This document shows, piece after piece, positions 18,581-27,640 of a stretch of DNA of 64,000 nucleotides. Every line of letters begins with the position of its first letter. Position 1 is the stretch's first letter. The notes under the pieces are model-generated. The model made no database searches and was not told the origin of the DNA. It was given only the letters and a program-made list of their open reading frames with translations. Both the position numbers and the translations under genes were made by a program. The DNA lies in the NCBI RefSeq assembly GCF_025452095.1, contig NZ_CP104877.1, positions 2,418,001 through 2,482,000 on the forward strand, read 5' to 3'. The DNA comes from Paenarthrobacter sp. JL.01a (GTDB lineage Bacteria; Actinomycetota; Actinomycetes; Actinomycetales; Micrococcaceae).

Positions 18581-20217
18581 TGGTGTTTCCTTCCGGACGA
18601 TTTCCTGCAGTTTACAAGTCTGCCATGCCCGTGCCATGAGATGCGCTCCAAAGCCACCACTACGGCTGTGTGCAGGGCCATGACGCGTGCCACAAACGGC
18701 CGCGGATGCAGCAGCAGCCAGACTGCAGTGATGGTAACCACTGAGCCGAGCATCATGGACGCAATTCCGGTCGGCCCGTCGGCCCACGGCAGTGCCGCCC
18801 CGGGCAGGCCCGCGAAATACCTCGCCACCCCCGCAACTGCCGCCGCACAGCCACCGGCGAGGGCCACGGGCACCATCGCCAACCAGGGCGCCAACGCGGC
18901 CAGTGGAACAGCGATCGTACCGAGAATGGTCACTGGGGCCACCAAAGGACCGGCCACTACATTGGCGATGAAGGCGTAAGGGGTGAATTGCGGTTGGAGT
19001 GCAACGATGACCGGACCGCACAGCAGCTGGGCGGACAAGGGAACTGCCACTCCTGCAGCGATCCACCTGGGAACCCGGGCAGGGATCCAGGAAGCAATCC
19101 GGCGGGCCAAGAGCACGATACCGAGAGTGGCCAGCACGGACAGCAGAAACCCCACATTTGCGCTCATTGCGGGGTCCAGCAGCAACAGCAGCGCTGTTGC
19201 CACGCAAAGGAAAGTCAGTGAACGCCCCCGCAGACCGCCTACCATGGCGGCCAGCCCCACGGCCCCCATGACGGCTGCACGCAAGACGCTCGGATCCGGG
19301 CCGACCATGACAACAAAGCCCGCCAGTCCGCAGGCAGCAAACGCGCCGGCCAGCGGACGGGACAGCCGGAACGACCGCGCCAGCACAATAAACCCTCCAA
19401 GGACAAGGCTGCAATTAGAGCCGCTAACTGCAGTCAAATGGGTCATACCGCTGGTCCTCATGTCTGTTTCGAGGCTCTCCGGCATCGCGCTGGTATCTCC
19501 CGTAACCATCCCCGGCAAGAGCCCGGCTGCGTCAGGGGGCAACCATTGCGTGGCACTGCCAAACGCTTGCTTAAGCTGTCCTGCCGATTGACGGACATCG
19601 AATAGTGAGCGGATCACGACGGGTCCGGACGACGCCGATAGAAGTGCTGCCGCTGTTTGCCCCTCCCGCACTTCCTTCAGGATCCCGGTGGTTCTGACCA
19701 GCTGGCCAGGTCGCACCTCCTTCCAAGAATCTCCTCCGGTCACCACGACCTCGGCGGCTCCCCGCGTCACTGTGCCCTTGGCGGTGACTTCCTTCATGGT
19801 GGCCTCCACTGTCCATCTGGAGGCACCTGTATGACCCGGCACGCTCGCTTCCTTGGGGCTTGCCTTGATCAGGAGCTGGATGACGACGCCGTCCTTGCCC
19901 GCAACTGCCTCCGCCAGGGGTCCGGCCTCACGCTGGGTTGCTACGGCAGCGCAGTGGACTGCAACTGAGGCGCCCATGAAACACGCCAGTGCAAAGGTTG
20001 CCGGCAGTGTCCTGGCGCGGGTTCCGGCGGGTTGCCGGCGGCGTCCACCGATCATCAGGACTGCTCCGGCGATAGCCAGGATCCCTGCCGTTGCCCAAGA
20101 CCAAAGGGCGCCATTGAAGCTGCCCACCAGCGCCGCACCCCAGGAGGTGGCGACGGCGGGCACCAGCCTGAGATCCGTTCGCTTGGCTGGCTCTTTTTCG
20201 GCCCTGGCCTCAGCCAC
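18499..20217 (-). CDS. comEC: ComEC/Rec2-type DNA-uptake channel, membrane domain only
   Basis: Predicted polytopic channel for single-stranded DNA import. The 572-residue protein has N-terminal membrane helices, an OB-like periplasmic region (about 105-215), and the Competence domain (about 235-500) with the signature LPPDAAGLLPGMVTGD and MTHLTAVSGSNCSLV. The C-terminal metallo-beta-lactamase-like domain of longer ComEC proteins is absent. The last ~27 residues are basic, Pro-rich and read across the holA start, so the true functional end may be earlier. The GTG start overlaps the comEA stop by 8 nt. Confidence 0.9.
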   Translation of the reverse strand: MAEARAEKEPAKRTDLRLVPAVATSWGAALVGSFNGALWSWATAGILAIAGAVLMIGGRRRQPAGTRARTLPATFALACFMGASVAVHCAAVATQREAGPLAEAVAGKDGVVIQLLIKASPKEASVPGHTGASRWTVEATMKEVTAKGTVTRGAAEVVVTGGDSWKEVRPGQLVRTTGILKEVREGQTAAALLSASSGPVVIRSLFDVRQSAGQLKQAFGSATQWLPPDAAGLLPGMVTGDTSAMPESLETDMRTSGMTHLTAVSGSNCSLVLGGFIVLARSFRLSRPLAGAFAACGLAGFVVMVGPDPSVLRAAVMGAVGLAAMVGGLRGRSLTFLCVATALLLLLDPAMSANVGFLLSVLATLGIVLLARRIASWIPARVPRWIAAGVAVPLSAQLLCGPVIVALQPQFTPYAFIANVVAGPLVAPVTILGTIAVPLAALAPWLAMVPVALAGGCAAAVAGVARYFAGLPGAALPWADGPTGIASMMLGSVVTITAVWLLLHPRPFVARVMALHTAVVVALERISWHGHGRLVNCRKSSGRKHQWLLPKTLGPRTPRRTPSPGGTRFRPP

Positions 20218-21094
20218 CTTGCACCGTCACAAGGTCCTTGAGTGACTCCATGAGCTTGGGCCCGATTCCATCCACCGCATCAAGTTCGTCCACGGAAGTG
20301 AAGGCTCCGTGCTCCTTGCGCCAATCCAGTATGCGCTGTGCTGTGACTGGCCCTACGCGCGGCAATGTCCCAAGTTCCTCCAATGACGCCGTGTTGATGT
20401 TAATCTTGGCGCCAGCCGCCGCTGCTGGACCAGCTGTCCCGCTGGCGTTCCCGGTGCCGGGCTGGGAGGACGCCGCCGGCGGTGGTGTCTCTCCCATCGC
20501 GGGGACATACAGCTTGGTTCCGTCCGTGAGCACTTCGGCGAGGTTGAGGGCTGCCAGCTCGGCATTCGGCGCGGCCCCACCGGCGGCACTGATGGCCTGG
20601 AACACCCTGCTCCCCTGCGGCAATGAGACAACCCCGGGCTTGCCCACTGCACCAGCCACATGGACAACAACCACCCCTGCTCCCCCTTCCGGGGCTGCAG
20701 GCAAAGAGTCCGGGGAGTCAGTCACTTCTGCTCTTGCGGTGGTACCCGGGCTGGTCGGACCTGTCGATGCCCCAGCCTCGATTAACGGCTCCGAGGTTGC
20801 TTGTCCGTCTGCTAGCTGCCAGAAGTGCCAAACAACGAGTGAAGCACCCACCACGGCAAGGAGCGCAGCAACCCTCCAGGATGTGCGCCACCGCAGCCGA
20901 GTTCCAGGCTGACTTGAGTCCGCTCCCCCTGCCAACAGCGAGTCCAAATCATCTGTGGCTGCCCCGGGATCAGGGGCATCAGCCAGGTCCAACAACGGTC
21001 GACCGCCGCCGTCAGGGATCATTCGGGAGGCAAACCGCTCCCGCGCGGCCCGCGCTGCGGCGTCCGGGGATACGTCGCGGTTCCAGCGTGGCAT
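20210..21094 (-). CDS. comEA: ComEA-type helix-hairpin-helix DNA-binding protein
   Basis: Membrane-anchored DNA receptor of the competence pathway. The 294 residues comprise a charged cytoplasmic N-terminus, one membrane helix (about 73-92), a Ser/Thr/Pro linker, an SLBB domain (about 141-197: VVVVHVAGAVGKPGVVSLP), a second low-complexity linker, and a C-terminal helix-hairpin-helix pair (231-291: INTASLEELGTLPRVGPVTA). It lies directly upstream of comEC with an 8-nt overlap, the usual pairing. Whether the organism is naturally competent cannot be told; no pilus genes are in the window. Confidence 0.93.
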   Translation of the reverse strand: MPRWNRDVSPDAAARAARERFASRMIPDGGGRPLLDLADAPDPGAATDDLDSLLAGGADSSQPGTRLRWRTSWRVAALLAVVGASLVVWHFWQLADGQATSEPLIEAGASTGPTSPGTTARAEVTDSPDSLPAAPEGGAGVVVVHVAGAVGKPGVVSLPQGSRVFQAISAAGGAAPNAELAALNLAEVLTDGTKLYVPAMGETPPPAASSQPGTGNASGTAGPAAAAGAKININTASLEELGTLPRVGPVTAQRILDWRKEHGAFTSVDELDAVDGIGPKLMESLKDLVTVQGG

Positions 21095-21240
21095 GAACCG
21101 AGCCTACGGCCGGTTACGCGGCACCGGCGCGCGGTTTCAGCGCTATGTGGATAACCGGAACAGATTGAAGTTGCCACCGCCAGCACGGCTCCCGCAGCAC
21201 TCCACACGCAGAAGAGTCGGCGTAAAGTTTTGCCGCAATA

Positions 21241-22224
21241 TTATCCCGCCGGCGTGCTGCTCTCCCCCACGATGACCGCGAGAACTCCGAGCCCGGCATG
21301 CGCGGCCAAGACAGCCGGCAAAGCACTGATCTGGGGAGCCGGGCAGTCCGGGCAGCTTTCGTTCAACCGCGCAGCCAGGGCTTCGGCCTCGATCTGGTTG
21401 CCGAAATGGTGGACCGCCAAGCGTTGTTGGCCTGCCGGGCGGGAGGCAACGTCGGCAGCAACGATCTCCTCGAGACGGGCTATGGCGCGCACAGCGGAAC
21501 GCACCTTCTCGAGCGGCACGATCTTGCCGCCGTCGACCGCCAAAATGGGCTTTATCGCCAACACCGTCCCCAGGAGTGACGCCGCGGCGCCAATACGCCC
21601 ACCCCGCCTCAGCTGCTCCAGGCTGGGGACGTAGAAGTACACCTTGGTACGCTCCATGCGTTCCACGGCGAAGTCCCGGACTTCAGCGGCCTCCCGCCCG
21701 TCAGCCGCGGCAACGACGGCGCTTTGGACACCCATCCCCTGGGCCATGCCCACGGTGCGGGAATCAACGACTTCCACGGGAATCGCCACGCGGGCCGCAG
21801 CCAGGCGGGCGGCGTCGGCGGTTCCTGAGAGCTCGGAAGAAATATGGATGGAGACCACTGACTCAAATCCACGGCGTTGGGCCGCCAGATACGCCTGCTC
21901 AAATTGCCCAGGCGATGGCCGCGAGGTTTTTACCGAGGCGCCCGAAGCGAGTGCCAACGACAACGTCTGGGTGATGTCGTCTTCACCTTCGCCATAGATC
22001 TCATTCCCCACCATCACCGGCATGGGAACAACGGCCAGACGACCGTCGGCCGTAAAAGCGGAAACCCAGTCCGCGGGCAGCGCGGCTGCTGAATCGGTGA
22101 CCACGGCAGTCTTGACGACGGCGGCAAGCGGCTCGTCCGCGGCAGGAACCGCCGCCGCTGGTTGCCGGAGGCGCGCAACTCTTTCCTTGAGCCACATCCA
22201 AGCGGGTGGTTCTCGCTCAGGCAC
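21241..22224 (-). CDS. DegV family fatty-acid-binding protein
   Basis: DegV (FakB-like) proteins bind fatty acids and, with FakA, take part in exogenous fatty-acid phosphorylation. The 327-residue form starts at the GTG at 22224 (VPEREPPAW) because GGAGG lies 4 nt upstream; a longer frame reaches 22275. Visible: AVVTDSAAALP, the KTSRPSPGQFEQAY motif and SIHISSELSGTADAARLAA, VDSRTVGMAQGM, and LRRGGRIGAAASLLGTVLAIKPIL. No DAK-type FakA gene is nearby. The gene sits between leuS and comEA on the same strand. Confidence 0.9.
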   Translation of the reverse strand: MPEREPPAWMWLKERVARLRQPAAAVPAADEPLAAVVKTAVVTDSAAALPADWVSAFTADGRLAVVPMPVMVGNEIYGEGEDDITQTLSLALASGASVKTSRPSPGQFEQAYLAAQRRGFESVVSIHISSELSGTADAARLAAARVAIPVEVVDSRTVGMAQGMGVQSAVVAAADGREAAEVRDFAVERMERTKVYFYVPSLEQLRRGGRIGAAASLLGTVLAIKPILAVDGGKIVPLEKVRSAVRAIARLEEIVAADVASRPAGQQRLAVHHFGNQIEAEALAARLNESCPDCPAPQISALPAVLAAHAGLGVLAVIVGESSTPAG

Positions 22225-22283
22225 GCAACCTCCAAAGATGATGGCCGGCCGCCGGCACAGTGCCGGCGGCCGCACAGTCCCCG

Positions 22284-24812
22284 CTAGGCAGGAACGATGT
22301 TCACCAGTTTAGGTGCCCGCACGATCACGGTGCGGATGCCACGGCCGTCCAGTGCGCGCTGCACGTTTTCCGAAGCCAAGGCGAGCTCGCGGAGCTCGTC
22401 TTCGGCGACGTCAGGAGACACTTCCAGACGATCACGAACCTTGCCTTGGACCTGGACCACGGCAGTAACGGTGTCCTGGACCAACAGCGCTTCGTCGTGG
22501 GTGGGCCAGCCGGCGTTTGCCACGGATGCCGGATGCCCGAGGGCGTTCCAGAGATCCTCAGCAGTGTACGGAGCGAACAGGCTCAGGATGACGGCAACAG
22601 CTTCGACTGCCTCGCGGACGGCGGGGTCCGCAGCGCCTGCACCGGAGTCAATGGTCTTGCGGGTGGCGTTGACCAACTCCATGAGGCGTGCCACAACGAC
22701 GTTGAACTTGTTGTTGTCCAGGAGCTCGGCAGCGTCGGCAATGGTCTTGTGGGTCACCGTGCGCAAAGCACGGTCGCCCGTGGCCGGGTCGACACCGGGC
22801 TCGCTGCTGACGTCCTGGCCAAGGCGCCAGGCACGGGCCAGGAACTTGGCCGAACCCGACGGCGATACATCCGCCCAGTCGACGTCGTCTTCCGGTGGGG
22901 AGGCAAAGACCATGGTGAGGCGGACGGCGTCGACGCCGAACTTGTCCAGCTGCTCACCGAGGTCCACGCCGTTGCCGAGGGACTTGCTCATGGCTTTGCC
23001 GCCGTTGAGCACCTGCCCCTGGTTCAGGAGCGCAGAGAACGGTTCGTTGGCCTCGATCAGTCCAATGTCCTTGATGACCTTGGTGAAGAAGCGGGCATAC
23101 AGCAGGTGCAGGATGGCGTGCTCCACGCCGCCCACGTACTGGCCCACGGGCATCCAGTCATTGATCTTCTCAGGATCAAAGGGGCCCTCGGTGTACTGGG
23201 GCGATACAAAGCGCAGGAAGTACCAGGAGGAATCCACGAAGGTGTCCATGGTGTCCGTGTCGCGCTGGGCAGCACGTCCACAGTTGGGGCATTCAACGTT
23301 GACCCATTCGACGGCGGCGGCCAGCGGGGAGGTCCCCTTCGGTGCCAGCGCTTCGCCACGCAGGTTGTCGGGAAGCCGGACCGGCAGCTGGTCATCGGGC
23401 ACGGGTACTTCGCCGCATTCACCACAGTGGATGATCGGGATGGGGGTGCCCCAGAAACGCTGACGGCTCAGCAGCCAGTCACGCAGCCGGAAGTTGACGA
23501 ACTTTTCGCCGGTTCCGAGCTTTTCCAGGATCTGGATGGCTGCCGGGATGGCTTCGGCCTTGGACAGTCCGTCCAGCTCGCCGGAGTTGATGAGCGTGCC
23601 TTCGCCAGCGGTAGCCACACCGGTCTCGGCCGGGTTCTCGTCGCCGGTTTCAAGCACAGGGCGTACGGGCAGGTCGAAGGCCTTGGCGAAGTCGAGGTCG
23701 CGCTGGTCGTGGGCGGGCACCGCCATGATGGCGCCGGTGCCGTAGTCGGCCAGCACGTAGTCCGCGGCCCACACCGGCAGCTTTTCACCGTTGAGTGGGT
23801 TGATGGCGTAGCGGCCGGTGAAGACGCCGGTTTTCTCGCGCTCGGTGGACTGGCGTTCGATCTCCGAGAGGGCCTTGACCTTCTCGCGGTACGCCATCAG
23901 TTCGTCGTGCTGCTCAGGGGTCACCAGATCCAGCGCAAGGTGTGCGTCAGCTGCGACGACGAAGAACGTTGCGCCGTAGAGGGTGTCGGGACGGGTAGTG
24001 AAGACGGTGACTTCGCGCTCGGCCCGGTCTTCCGTGGCTTCGATGACGAAGCGCACGTGGGCACCTTCGGACCGGCCGATCCAGTTGCGCTGCATGGCCA
24101 GAACGCGCTCGGGCCAGTGGCCCTGCAGCTGGTCCATATCCTCGAGCAGGCGGTCGGCGTAGTCAGTGATCTTGAAGTACCACTGGTTCAGGGACTTCTT
24201 GGTGACCGGCGTGCCACAACGCTCACAGGCACCGTTGACTACCTGCTCGTTGGCCAGGACGGTGAGGTCCTTGGGGCACCAGTTGACCGGCGAGTCCTTG
24301 CGGTAGGCCAGTCCGCGCTCGTAGAAGCGCTTGAACAGCCACTGGGTCCACCGGTAGTACTCAGGGTCCGAGGTGTGGATGCGGCGCGACCAGTCGGCCG
24401 AGATGGCGTAGCGCTTGAACGATGCCGCCTGGGTGTCGATGTTGGCATAGGTCCACTCGCTGGGGTGGGCGTTGCGCTTGATGGCCGCGTTCTCGGCGGG
24501 CAGGCCGAAAGAGTCCCAGCCGATGGGGTGCAGGACGTCGAAGCCCTTCTGGCGCAGGTAACGTGCGACGACGTCACCCATCGCAAACGCTTCGGCGTGG
24601 CCCATGTGAAGGTCACCGGAAGGGTAGGGGAACATGTCCAGGACATAGCGGCGTTCGCGCGAGCCGTCGTCGGCAGGCGTGAAGACTTTGAGATCCTCCC
24701 AGACCTGCGGCCACTTGGCTTCCATCGCAGCGAAGCTGTAGACGCCTTCTTCAGGCGCTTCGGCTGCGGCTGTCTGTGCTGTTCCGGTCTCTGTCTCCGG
24801 CTGAACGCTCAC
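22284..24812 (-). CDS. leuS: Leucyl-tRNA synthetase
   Basis: Class I aminoacyl-tRNA synthetase charging tRNA-Leu. Visible: the HIGH-type motif [11 protein letters not shown], a large editing (CP1) domain including [19 protein letters not shown], the KMSKS motif as [11 protein letters not shown], and a C-terminal anticodon-binding domain ending in [12 protein letters not shown]. The GTG at 24812 ([10 protein letters not shown]) has AGAGGG upstream and gives 842 residues; the frame is open to 24896, which would run into the leader terminator hairpin. A 5' leader with a Leu-rich mini-ORF and terminator hairpin lies just upstream, suggesting leucine-responsive attenuation. Confidence 0.97.
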   Translation of the reverse strand: MSVQPETETGTAQTAAAEAPEEGVYSFAAMEAKWPQVWEDLKVFTPADDGSRERRYVLDMFPYPSGDLHMGHAEAFAMGDVVARYLRQKGFDVLHPIGWDSFGLPAENAAIKRNAHPSEWTYANIDTQAASFKRYAISADWSRRIHTSDPEYYRWTQWLFKRFYERGLAYRKDSPVNWCPKDLTVLANEQVVNGACERCGTPVTKKSLNQWYFKITDYADRLLEDMDQLQGHWPERVLAMQRNWIGRSEGAHVRFVIEATEDRAEREVTVFTTRPDTLYGATFFVVAADAHLALDLVTPEQHDELMAYREKVKALSEIERQSTEREKTGVFTGRYAINPLNGEKLPVWAADYVLADYGTGAIMAVPAHDQRDLDFAKAFDLPVRPVLETGDENPAETGVATAGEGTLINSGELDGLSKAEAIPAAIQILEKLGTGEKFVNFRLRDWLLSRQRFWGTPIPIIHCGECGEVPVPDDQLPVRLPDNLRGEALAPKGTSPLAAAVEWVNVECPNCGRAAQRDTDTMDTFVDSSWYFLRFVSPQYTEGPFDPEKINDWMPVGQYVGGVEHAILHLLYARFFTKVIKDIGLIEANEPFSALLNQGQVLNGGKAMSKSLGNGVDLGEQLDKFGVDAVRLTMVFASPPEDDVDWADVSPSGSAKFLARAWRLGQDVSSEPGVDPATGDRALRTVTHKTIADAAELLDNNKFNVVVARLMELVNATRKTIDSGAGAADPAVREAVEAVAVILSLFAPYTAEDLWNALGHPASVANAGWPTHDEALLVQDTVTAVVQVQGKVRDRLEVSPDVAEDELRELALASENVQRALDGRGIRTVIVRAPKLVNIVPA

Positions 24813-24874
24813 TGCTGCCCTCTTCTGTTCTTCGATGGCGGTATTGCCTCCTGCTGCGGCCCGGAATGCCCCGG

Positions 24875-24905
24875 ACACACAAAAGCCCCTCAACAATGGA
24901 GGGGC
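24875..24905 (-). terminator. Leader terminator (attenuator) upstream of leuS
   Basis: On the minus strand GCCCCTC, loop CATTGTT, GAGGGGC form a perfect 7-bp GC-rich stem directly followed by TTTTGTGTGT. It ends about 60 nt before the leuS start and lies downstream of the leader peptide, so it can stop transcription before leuS. The plus strand has no T-tract, which fixes the orientation. Confidence 0.8.
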
Positions 24906-24906
24906 G

Positions 24907-24933
24907 GCCGCACGGCTGATAAAGCCGGGCGGC
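24907..24933 (-). promoter_or_regulatory. Leader hairpin 1 between leader peptide and attenuator
   Basis: Minus strand GCCGC-C-CGGCT, loop TTATC, AGCCG-T-GCGGC: two 5-bp GC-rich stems with one internal C/T mismatch. The 5' base of the stem overlaps the last base of the leader peptide stop codon, so a ribosome at the stop would block it. One nucleotide separates it from the terminator stem. I could not identify an alternative antiterminator pairing by eye. Confidence 0.65.
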
Positions 24934-24959
24934 TAGCTAAGCAGAAGGATCGCACGCAT
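24933..24959 (-). CDS. Putative leucine-rich leader peptide MRAILLLS of leuS
   Basis: An 8-codon ORF: ATG CGT GCG ATC CTT CTG CTT AGC TAG, with three consecutive Leu codons immediately before Ser and stop. It has no Shine-Dalgarno sequence. A TATTGT -10-like hexamer (24966-24971 complement) ends 6 nt before the ATG, so transcription would start at or near the A of ATG, giving a leaderless mRNA, which is common in actinobacteria. Position, codon content and the following hairpins match classical ribosome-mediated attenuation leaders. Translation is inferred, not shown. Confidence 0.65.
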   Translation of the reverse strand: MRAILLLS

Positions 24960-25034
24960 AGATCTACAATAGCGCACGATCCCCCAGCCCAGTCGCATTG
25001 AGCGGCTTAGGGAAGGCCAGCTCACTGACGCCGT

Positions 25035-25097
25035 GCCGTTATGGGGGCCCGGGAACGGCTTCGGGCGTCCGCGAAGCGGGCGGGCCCCCATAACGGC
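25035..25097. repeat. Long palindromic element between glpK and the leuS leader
   Basis: Perfect 17-bp arms (GCCGTTATGGGGGCCCG at 25035-25051 and its complement at 25081-25097) enclose a 29-nt centre. The centre holds a second 6-bp stem (GCTTCG/CGAAGC). No T-tract flanks it, so it is not a standard intrinsic terminator. It lies 3' of glpK and 5' of the leuS promoter region. Apart from this and the leuS leader, the 24813-25124 interval holds no gene. Confidence 0.75.
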
Positions 25098-25124
25098 TAA
25101 GGCGTCGGGTCTGTCGAGTGATGC

Positions 25125-26639
25125 TTACTTAACGTCCTCGTCGACCCAGTCCATGGACTTGGTCACGGCCTTCTTCCAGAGGCGCAGCTGGCGTTCCTGC
25201 TCTTCAGCCGGCAACTGCGGCTCCCAGCGCTTGTCCTCGTTCCAGTTGGCGCTGAGCTCGCCCAGGTCCTTCCAGAATCCAACAGCCAGGCCAGCCGCAT
25301 AGGCAGCACCGAGCGCCGTGGTCTCAACGACCTTCGGGCGGACCACGGGCACACCGAGGATGTCGGCCTGGAACTGCATCAGTGCCTCATTGGCGACCAT
25401 GCCGCCGTCGACCTTCAACTCGGTGAGCGGAACGCCCGAGTCGGCGTTGACGGCGTCAAGTACCTCGCGGGTCTGGAACGCGGTGGCTTCCAGTGCGGCA
25501 CGGGCGATGTGGCCCTTGTTGGCGAACCGCGTAAGGCCCACGATTGCGCCGCGGGCGTCGGCGCGCCAGTACGGGGCGAAGAGGCCGGAGAAGGCGGGGA
25601 CGATGTAGACGCCACCGTTGTCTTCCACCGCGGCGGCGAGTTGCTCGACCTCCGGGGCTGAACTGATCATGCCGAGGTTGTCGCGCAGCCACTGGATGAG
25701 CGAACCCGTCACGGCAATGGAGCCTTCAAGGGCGTAGTGCGGCTTCTCGTCCCCCAGCTTGTAACCGAGGGTGGTGAGGAGGCCGTTCTTGGAGTGGACG
25801 ATTTCCTCGCCGGTGTTGAAGATCAGGAAGCAGCCGGTGCCGTAGGTGTTCTTCGCTTCGCCGGGCTGGAAGGCGGCCTGGCCGAACGTGGCGGCCTGCT
25901 GGTCACCGAGGATGCCCGCAACGGGGGTCTCACGCAGGAGCTGGGAGGTGTGGACCTGGCCGTAGACCTCGGAGGAGGACTTGATGGTGGGCATCATGGA
26001 CGCCGGGACACCGAAGATGTCCAGGATTTCCTGGTCCCATTGCAGGGTTTCAAGGTCCATGAAGAGGGTGCGCGAAGCGTTGGTGACGTCGGTAACGTGC
26101 ACGCCGCCGTCGACACCGCCGGTCAGGTTCCAGAGGACCCAGGCGTCGGTGTTGCCGAAGAGGAGGTCGCCCGCTTCGGCTTTCTCGCGTGCACCGTCCA
26201 CGTTGTCCAGGATCCACTTGATCTTGGTGCCGGAGAAGTAGGTGGCCAGGGGAAGGCCTACCTTCTGCTTGAAGCGCTCAAGGCCTCCATCCTGCGCCAA
26301 CTGGTCGACGATCGGCTGCGTGCGGGTGTCCTGCCACACAATGGCGTTGTAGACAGCCTCGCCGGTGTTCTTGTCCCACACCACGGCCGTTTCGCGCTGG
26401 TTGGTAATGCCGACGGCGGCAATATCGTGCCGTGTCAGGTTCGCCTTTGACAGTGCCGAGGCAATGACCTCCCGGGTGTTGTTCCAGATTTCCGCCGGGT
26501 TGTGTTCAACCCAGCCGGCCTGGGGGAAGATCTGCTCGTGTTCCATCTGGCCGGTGGAGACAATGTTGCCCGAGTGGTCGAAAACGATGGCGCGCGAGCT
26601 GGTGGTGCCCTGGTCAATGGCGATGACGTATTGGTTCAT
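25125..26639 (-). CDS. glpK: Glycerol kinase
   Basis: FGGY kinase converting glycerol and ATP to sn-glycerol 3-phosphate. The 504-residue protein has the ATPase phosphate-1 loop [43 protein letters not shown], the FGGY signature regions and [20 protein letters not shown]. Length and motifs are typical of bacterial GlpK. It is the last gene of the glpD-glpF-glpK run and follows glpF after about 80 bp. Confidence 0.97.
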   Translation of the reverse strand: MNQYVIAIDQGTTSSRAIVFDHSGNIVSTGQMEHEQIFPQAGWVEHNPAEIWNNTREVIASALSKANLTRHDIAAVGITNQRETAVVWDKNTGEAVYNAIVWQDTRTQPIVDQLAQDGGLERFKQKVGLPLATYFSGTKIKWILDNVDGAREKAEAGDLLFGNTDAWVLWNLTGGVDGGVHVTDVTNASRTLFMDLETLQWDQEILDIFGVPASMMPTIKSSSEVYGQVHTSQLLRETPVAGILGDQQAATFGQAAFQPGEAKNTYGTGCFLIFNTGEEIVHSKNGLLTTLGYKLGDEKPHYALEGSIAVTGSLIQWLRDNLGMISSAPEVEQLAAAVEDNGGVYIVPAFSGLFAPYWRADARGAIVGLTRFANKGHIARAALEATAFQTREVLDAVNADSGVPLTELKVDGGMVANEALMQFQADILGVPVVRPKVVETTALGAAYAAGLAVGFWKDLGELSANWNEDKRWEPQLPAEEQERQLRLWKKAVTKSMDWVDEDVK

Positions 26640-26718
26640 TGTGACGTCCTTGTCTGTTCTTGTTGGTTACTCGGTGGGATCTGTTGCGTGCGGATAAGAA
26701 CGGTTGTTGCAGGCGGTG

Positions 26719-27471
26719 TCAGCCGGCAAGTGCAGGCATGATGCCCGGTACCAAAAGGCCCACAAGTCCGGCCAGGGCGCCACCAACCAGGGGTCCTACA
26801 ACCGGAACCCAGGAGTAGGCCCAGTCGCTGGAGCCCTTGCCCTTGATGGGAAGGATGGCGTGTGCAATGCGCGGACCGAGGTCACGTGCGGGGTTGATGG
26901 CGTAGCCTGTCGGACCACCGAGGGACACACCGATACCGACGACGAGCAGCGCTACGGCCAGGGGGCCGAGTCCCGAAGGGGTTCCGCCAAAGGTCAGGAT
27001 CACGAACACCAGGACAAAGGTGCCGATGATTTCGGTGATCAGGTTCCACGGGGTTGAACGGATGGCCGGTCCGGTGGAGAAGGTACCCAGCTTGTTTGCT
27101 GCCAGGGGTTCTTCGTCGAAGTGCTGCTTGTAGGCGAGCCAGCAAACCACGGCGCCCAGGAACGCACCGAGGAGTTCACCACCAAAATAGGTCAGGGTCG
27201 AGCCGAATGTGACCGCCACGTCCGGCGCGTACTCCCCCTTGCCGTTGACCAACAAGCCCAACGTGACAGCCGGGTTCAGGTGCGCACCGGACTTTGCGGC
27301 CACGAAAACGCCCGCGAAGACCGCTATACCCCAGCCCCACGTCACCATCAAGAATCCAGCGTTGTTGCCCTTGGTGCCTTTGAGCGCAACGTTGGCCACA
27401 ACACCGCAACCCAGCAGGGTCAGCATCATGGTTCCGAATACTTCGGAAAGGAAAACTATTCCAAGAGACAT
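26719..27471 (-). CDS. glpF: Glycerol uptake facilitator (aquaglyceroporin)
   Basis: MIP-family channel for passive glycerol entry. The 250 residues form six membrane segments with both pore NPA boxes: HLNPAVTLG (first half) and YAINPARDLGPR (second half). The residue after the second NPA is Arg, then Asp, as in glycerol facilitators (the Asp is characteristic of aquaglyceroporins). The genomic position between glpD and glpK supports the substrate. Confidence 0.95.
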   Translation of the reverse strand: MSLGIVFLSEVFGTMMLTLLGCGVVANVALKGTKGNNAGFLMVTWGWGIAVFAGVFVAAKSGAHLNPAVTLGLLVNGKGEYAPDVAVTFGSTLTYFGGELLGAFLGAVVCWLAYKQHFDEEPLAANKLGTFSTGPAIRSTPWNLITEIIGTFVLVFVILTFGGTPSGLGPLAVALLVVGIGVSLGGPTGYAINPARDLGPRIAHAILPIKGKGSSDWAYSWVPVVGPLVGGALAGLVGLLVPGIMPALAG

Positions 27472-27524
27472 CTTTGACTCCTCTATTTTCTGTTGTCAGC
27501 CTCCTCGCGGGTGAAGAGGCTGTT

Positions 27525-27555
27525 GGGACGGTTCCGTTGTCTCCGGAACCGTCCC
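27525..27555. other. Stem-loop in the glpD-glpF intergenic region
   Basis: Perfect 12-bp inverted repeat GGGACGGTTCCG / CGGAACCGTCCC with a 7-nt loop. A second weaker stem (AGCCTC...GAGGCT, about 27499-27521) lies beside it, nearer glpF. No T-tract follows on the minus strand, so RNA processing, stability or partial termination between glpD and glpF is more likely than full termination. Confidence 0.6.
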
Positions 27556-27640
27556 GGTGTGGTGGTCCCCTATCAGGTCCACCTACCCCCCATTCCGCCC
27601 CTGCCGCGTGGTGGGACGGTCAAGCTGTTTTCGGTGCCGG

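Noticed and set aside
18581-19414. Upstream extension of the holA frame
   Set aside because: Lies wholly inside comEC in another frame, has Cys/Arg-rich low-complexity sequence, and a good GTG with ribosome binding site exists at 18580.
24813-24896. Longer N-terminus for LeuS
   Set aside because: It would translate across the terminator hairpin; the GTG at 24812 has a ribosome binding site and gives a normal length.
22260-25001. 913-codon open frame on the plus strand, antisense to leuS
   Set aside because: Its translation shows no known domain and it exactly mirrors leuS, whose motifs are complete. Long antisense open frames are expected in GC-rich coding DNA.
24840-25020. T-box riboswitch upstream of leuS
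   Set aside because: No T-box consensus or specifier-loop architecture was seen; the mini-ORF and short hairpins fit ribosome-mediated attenuation better.
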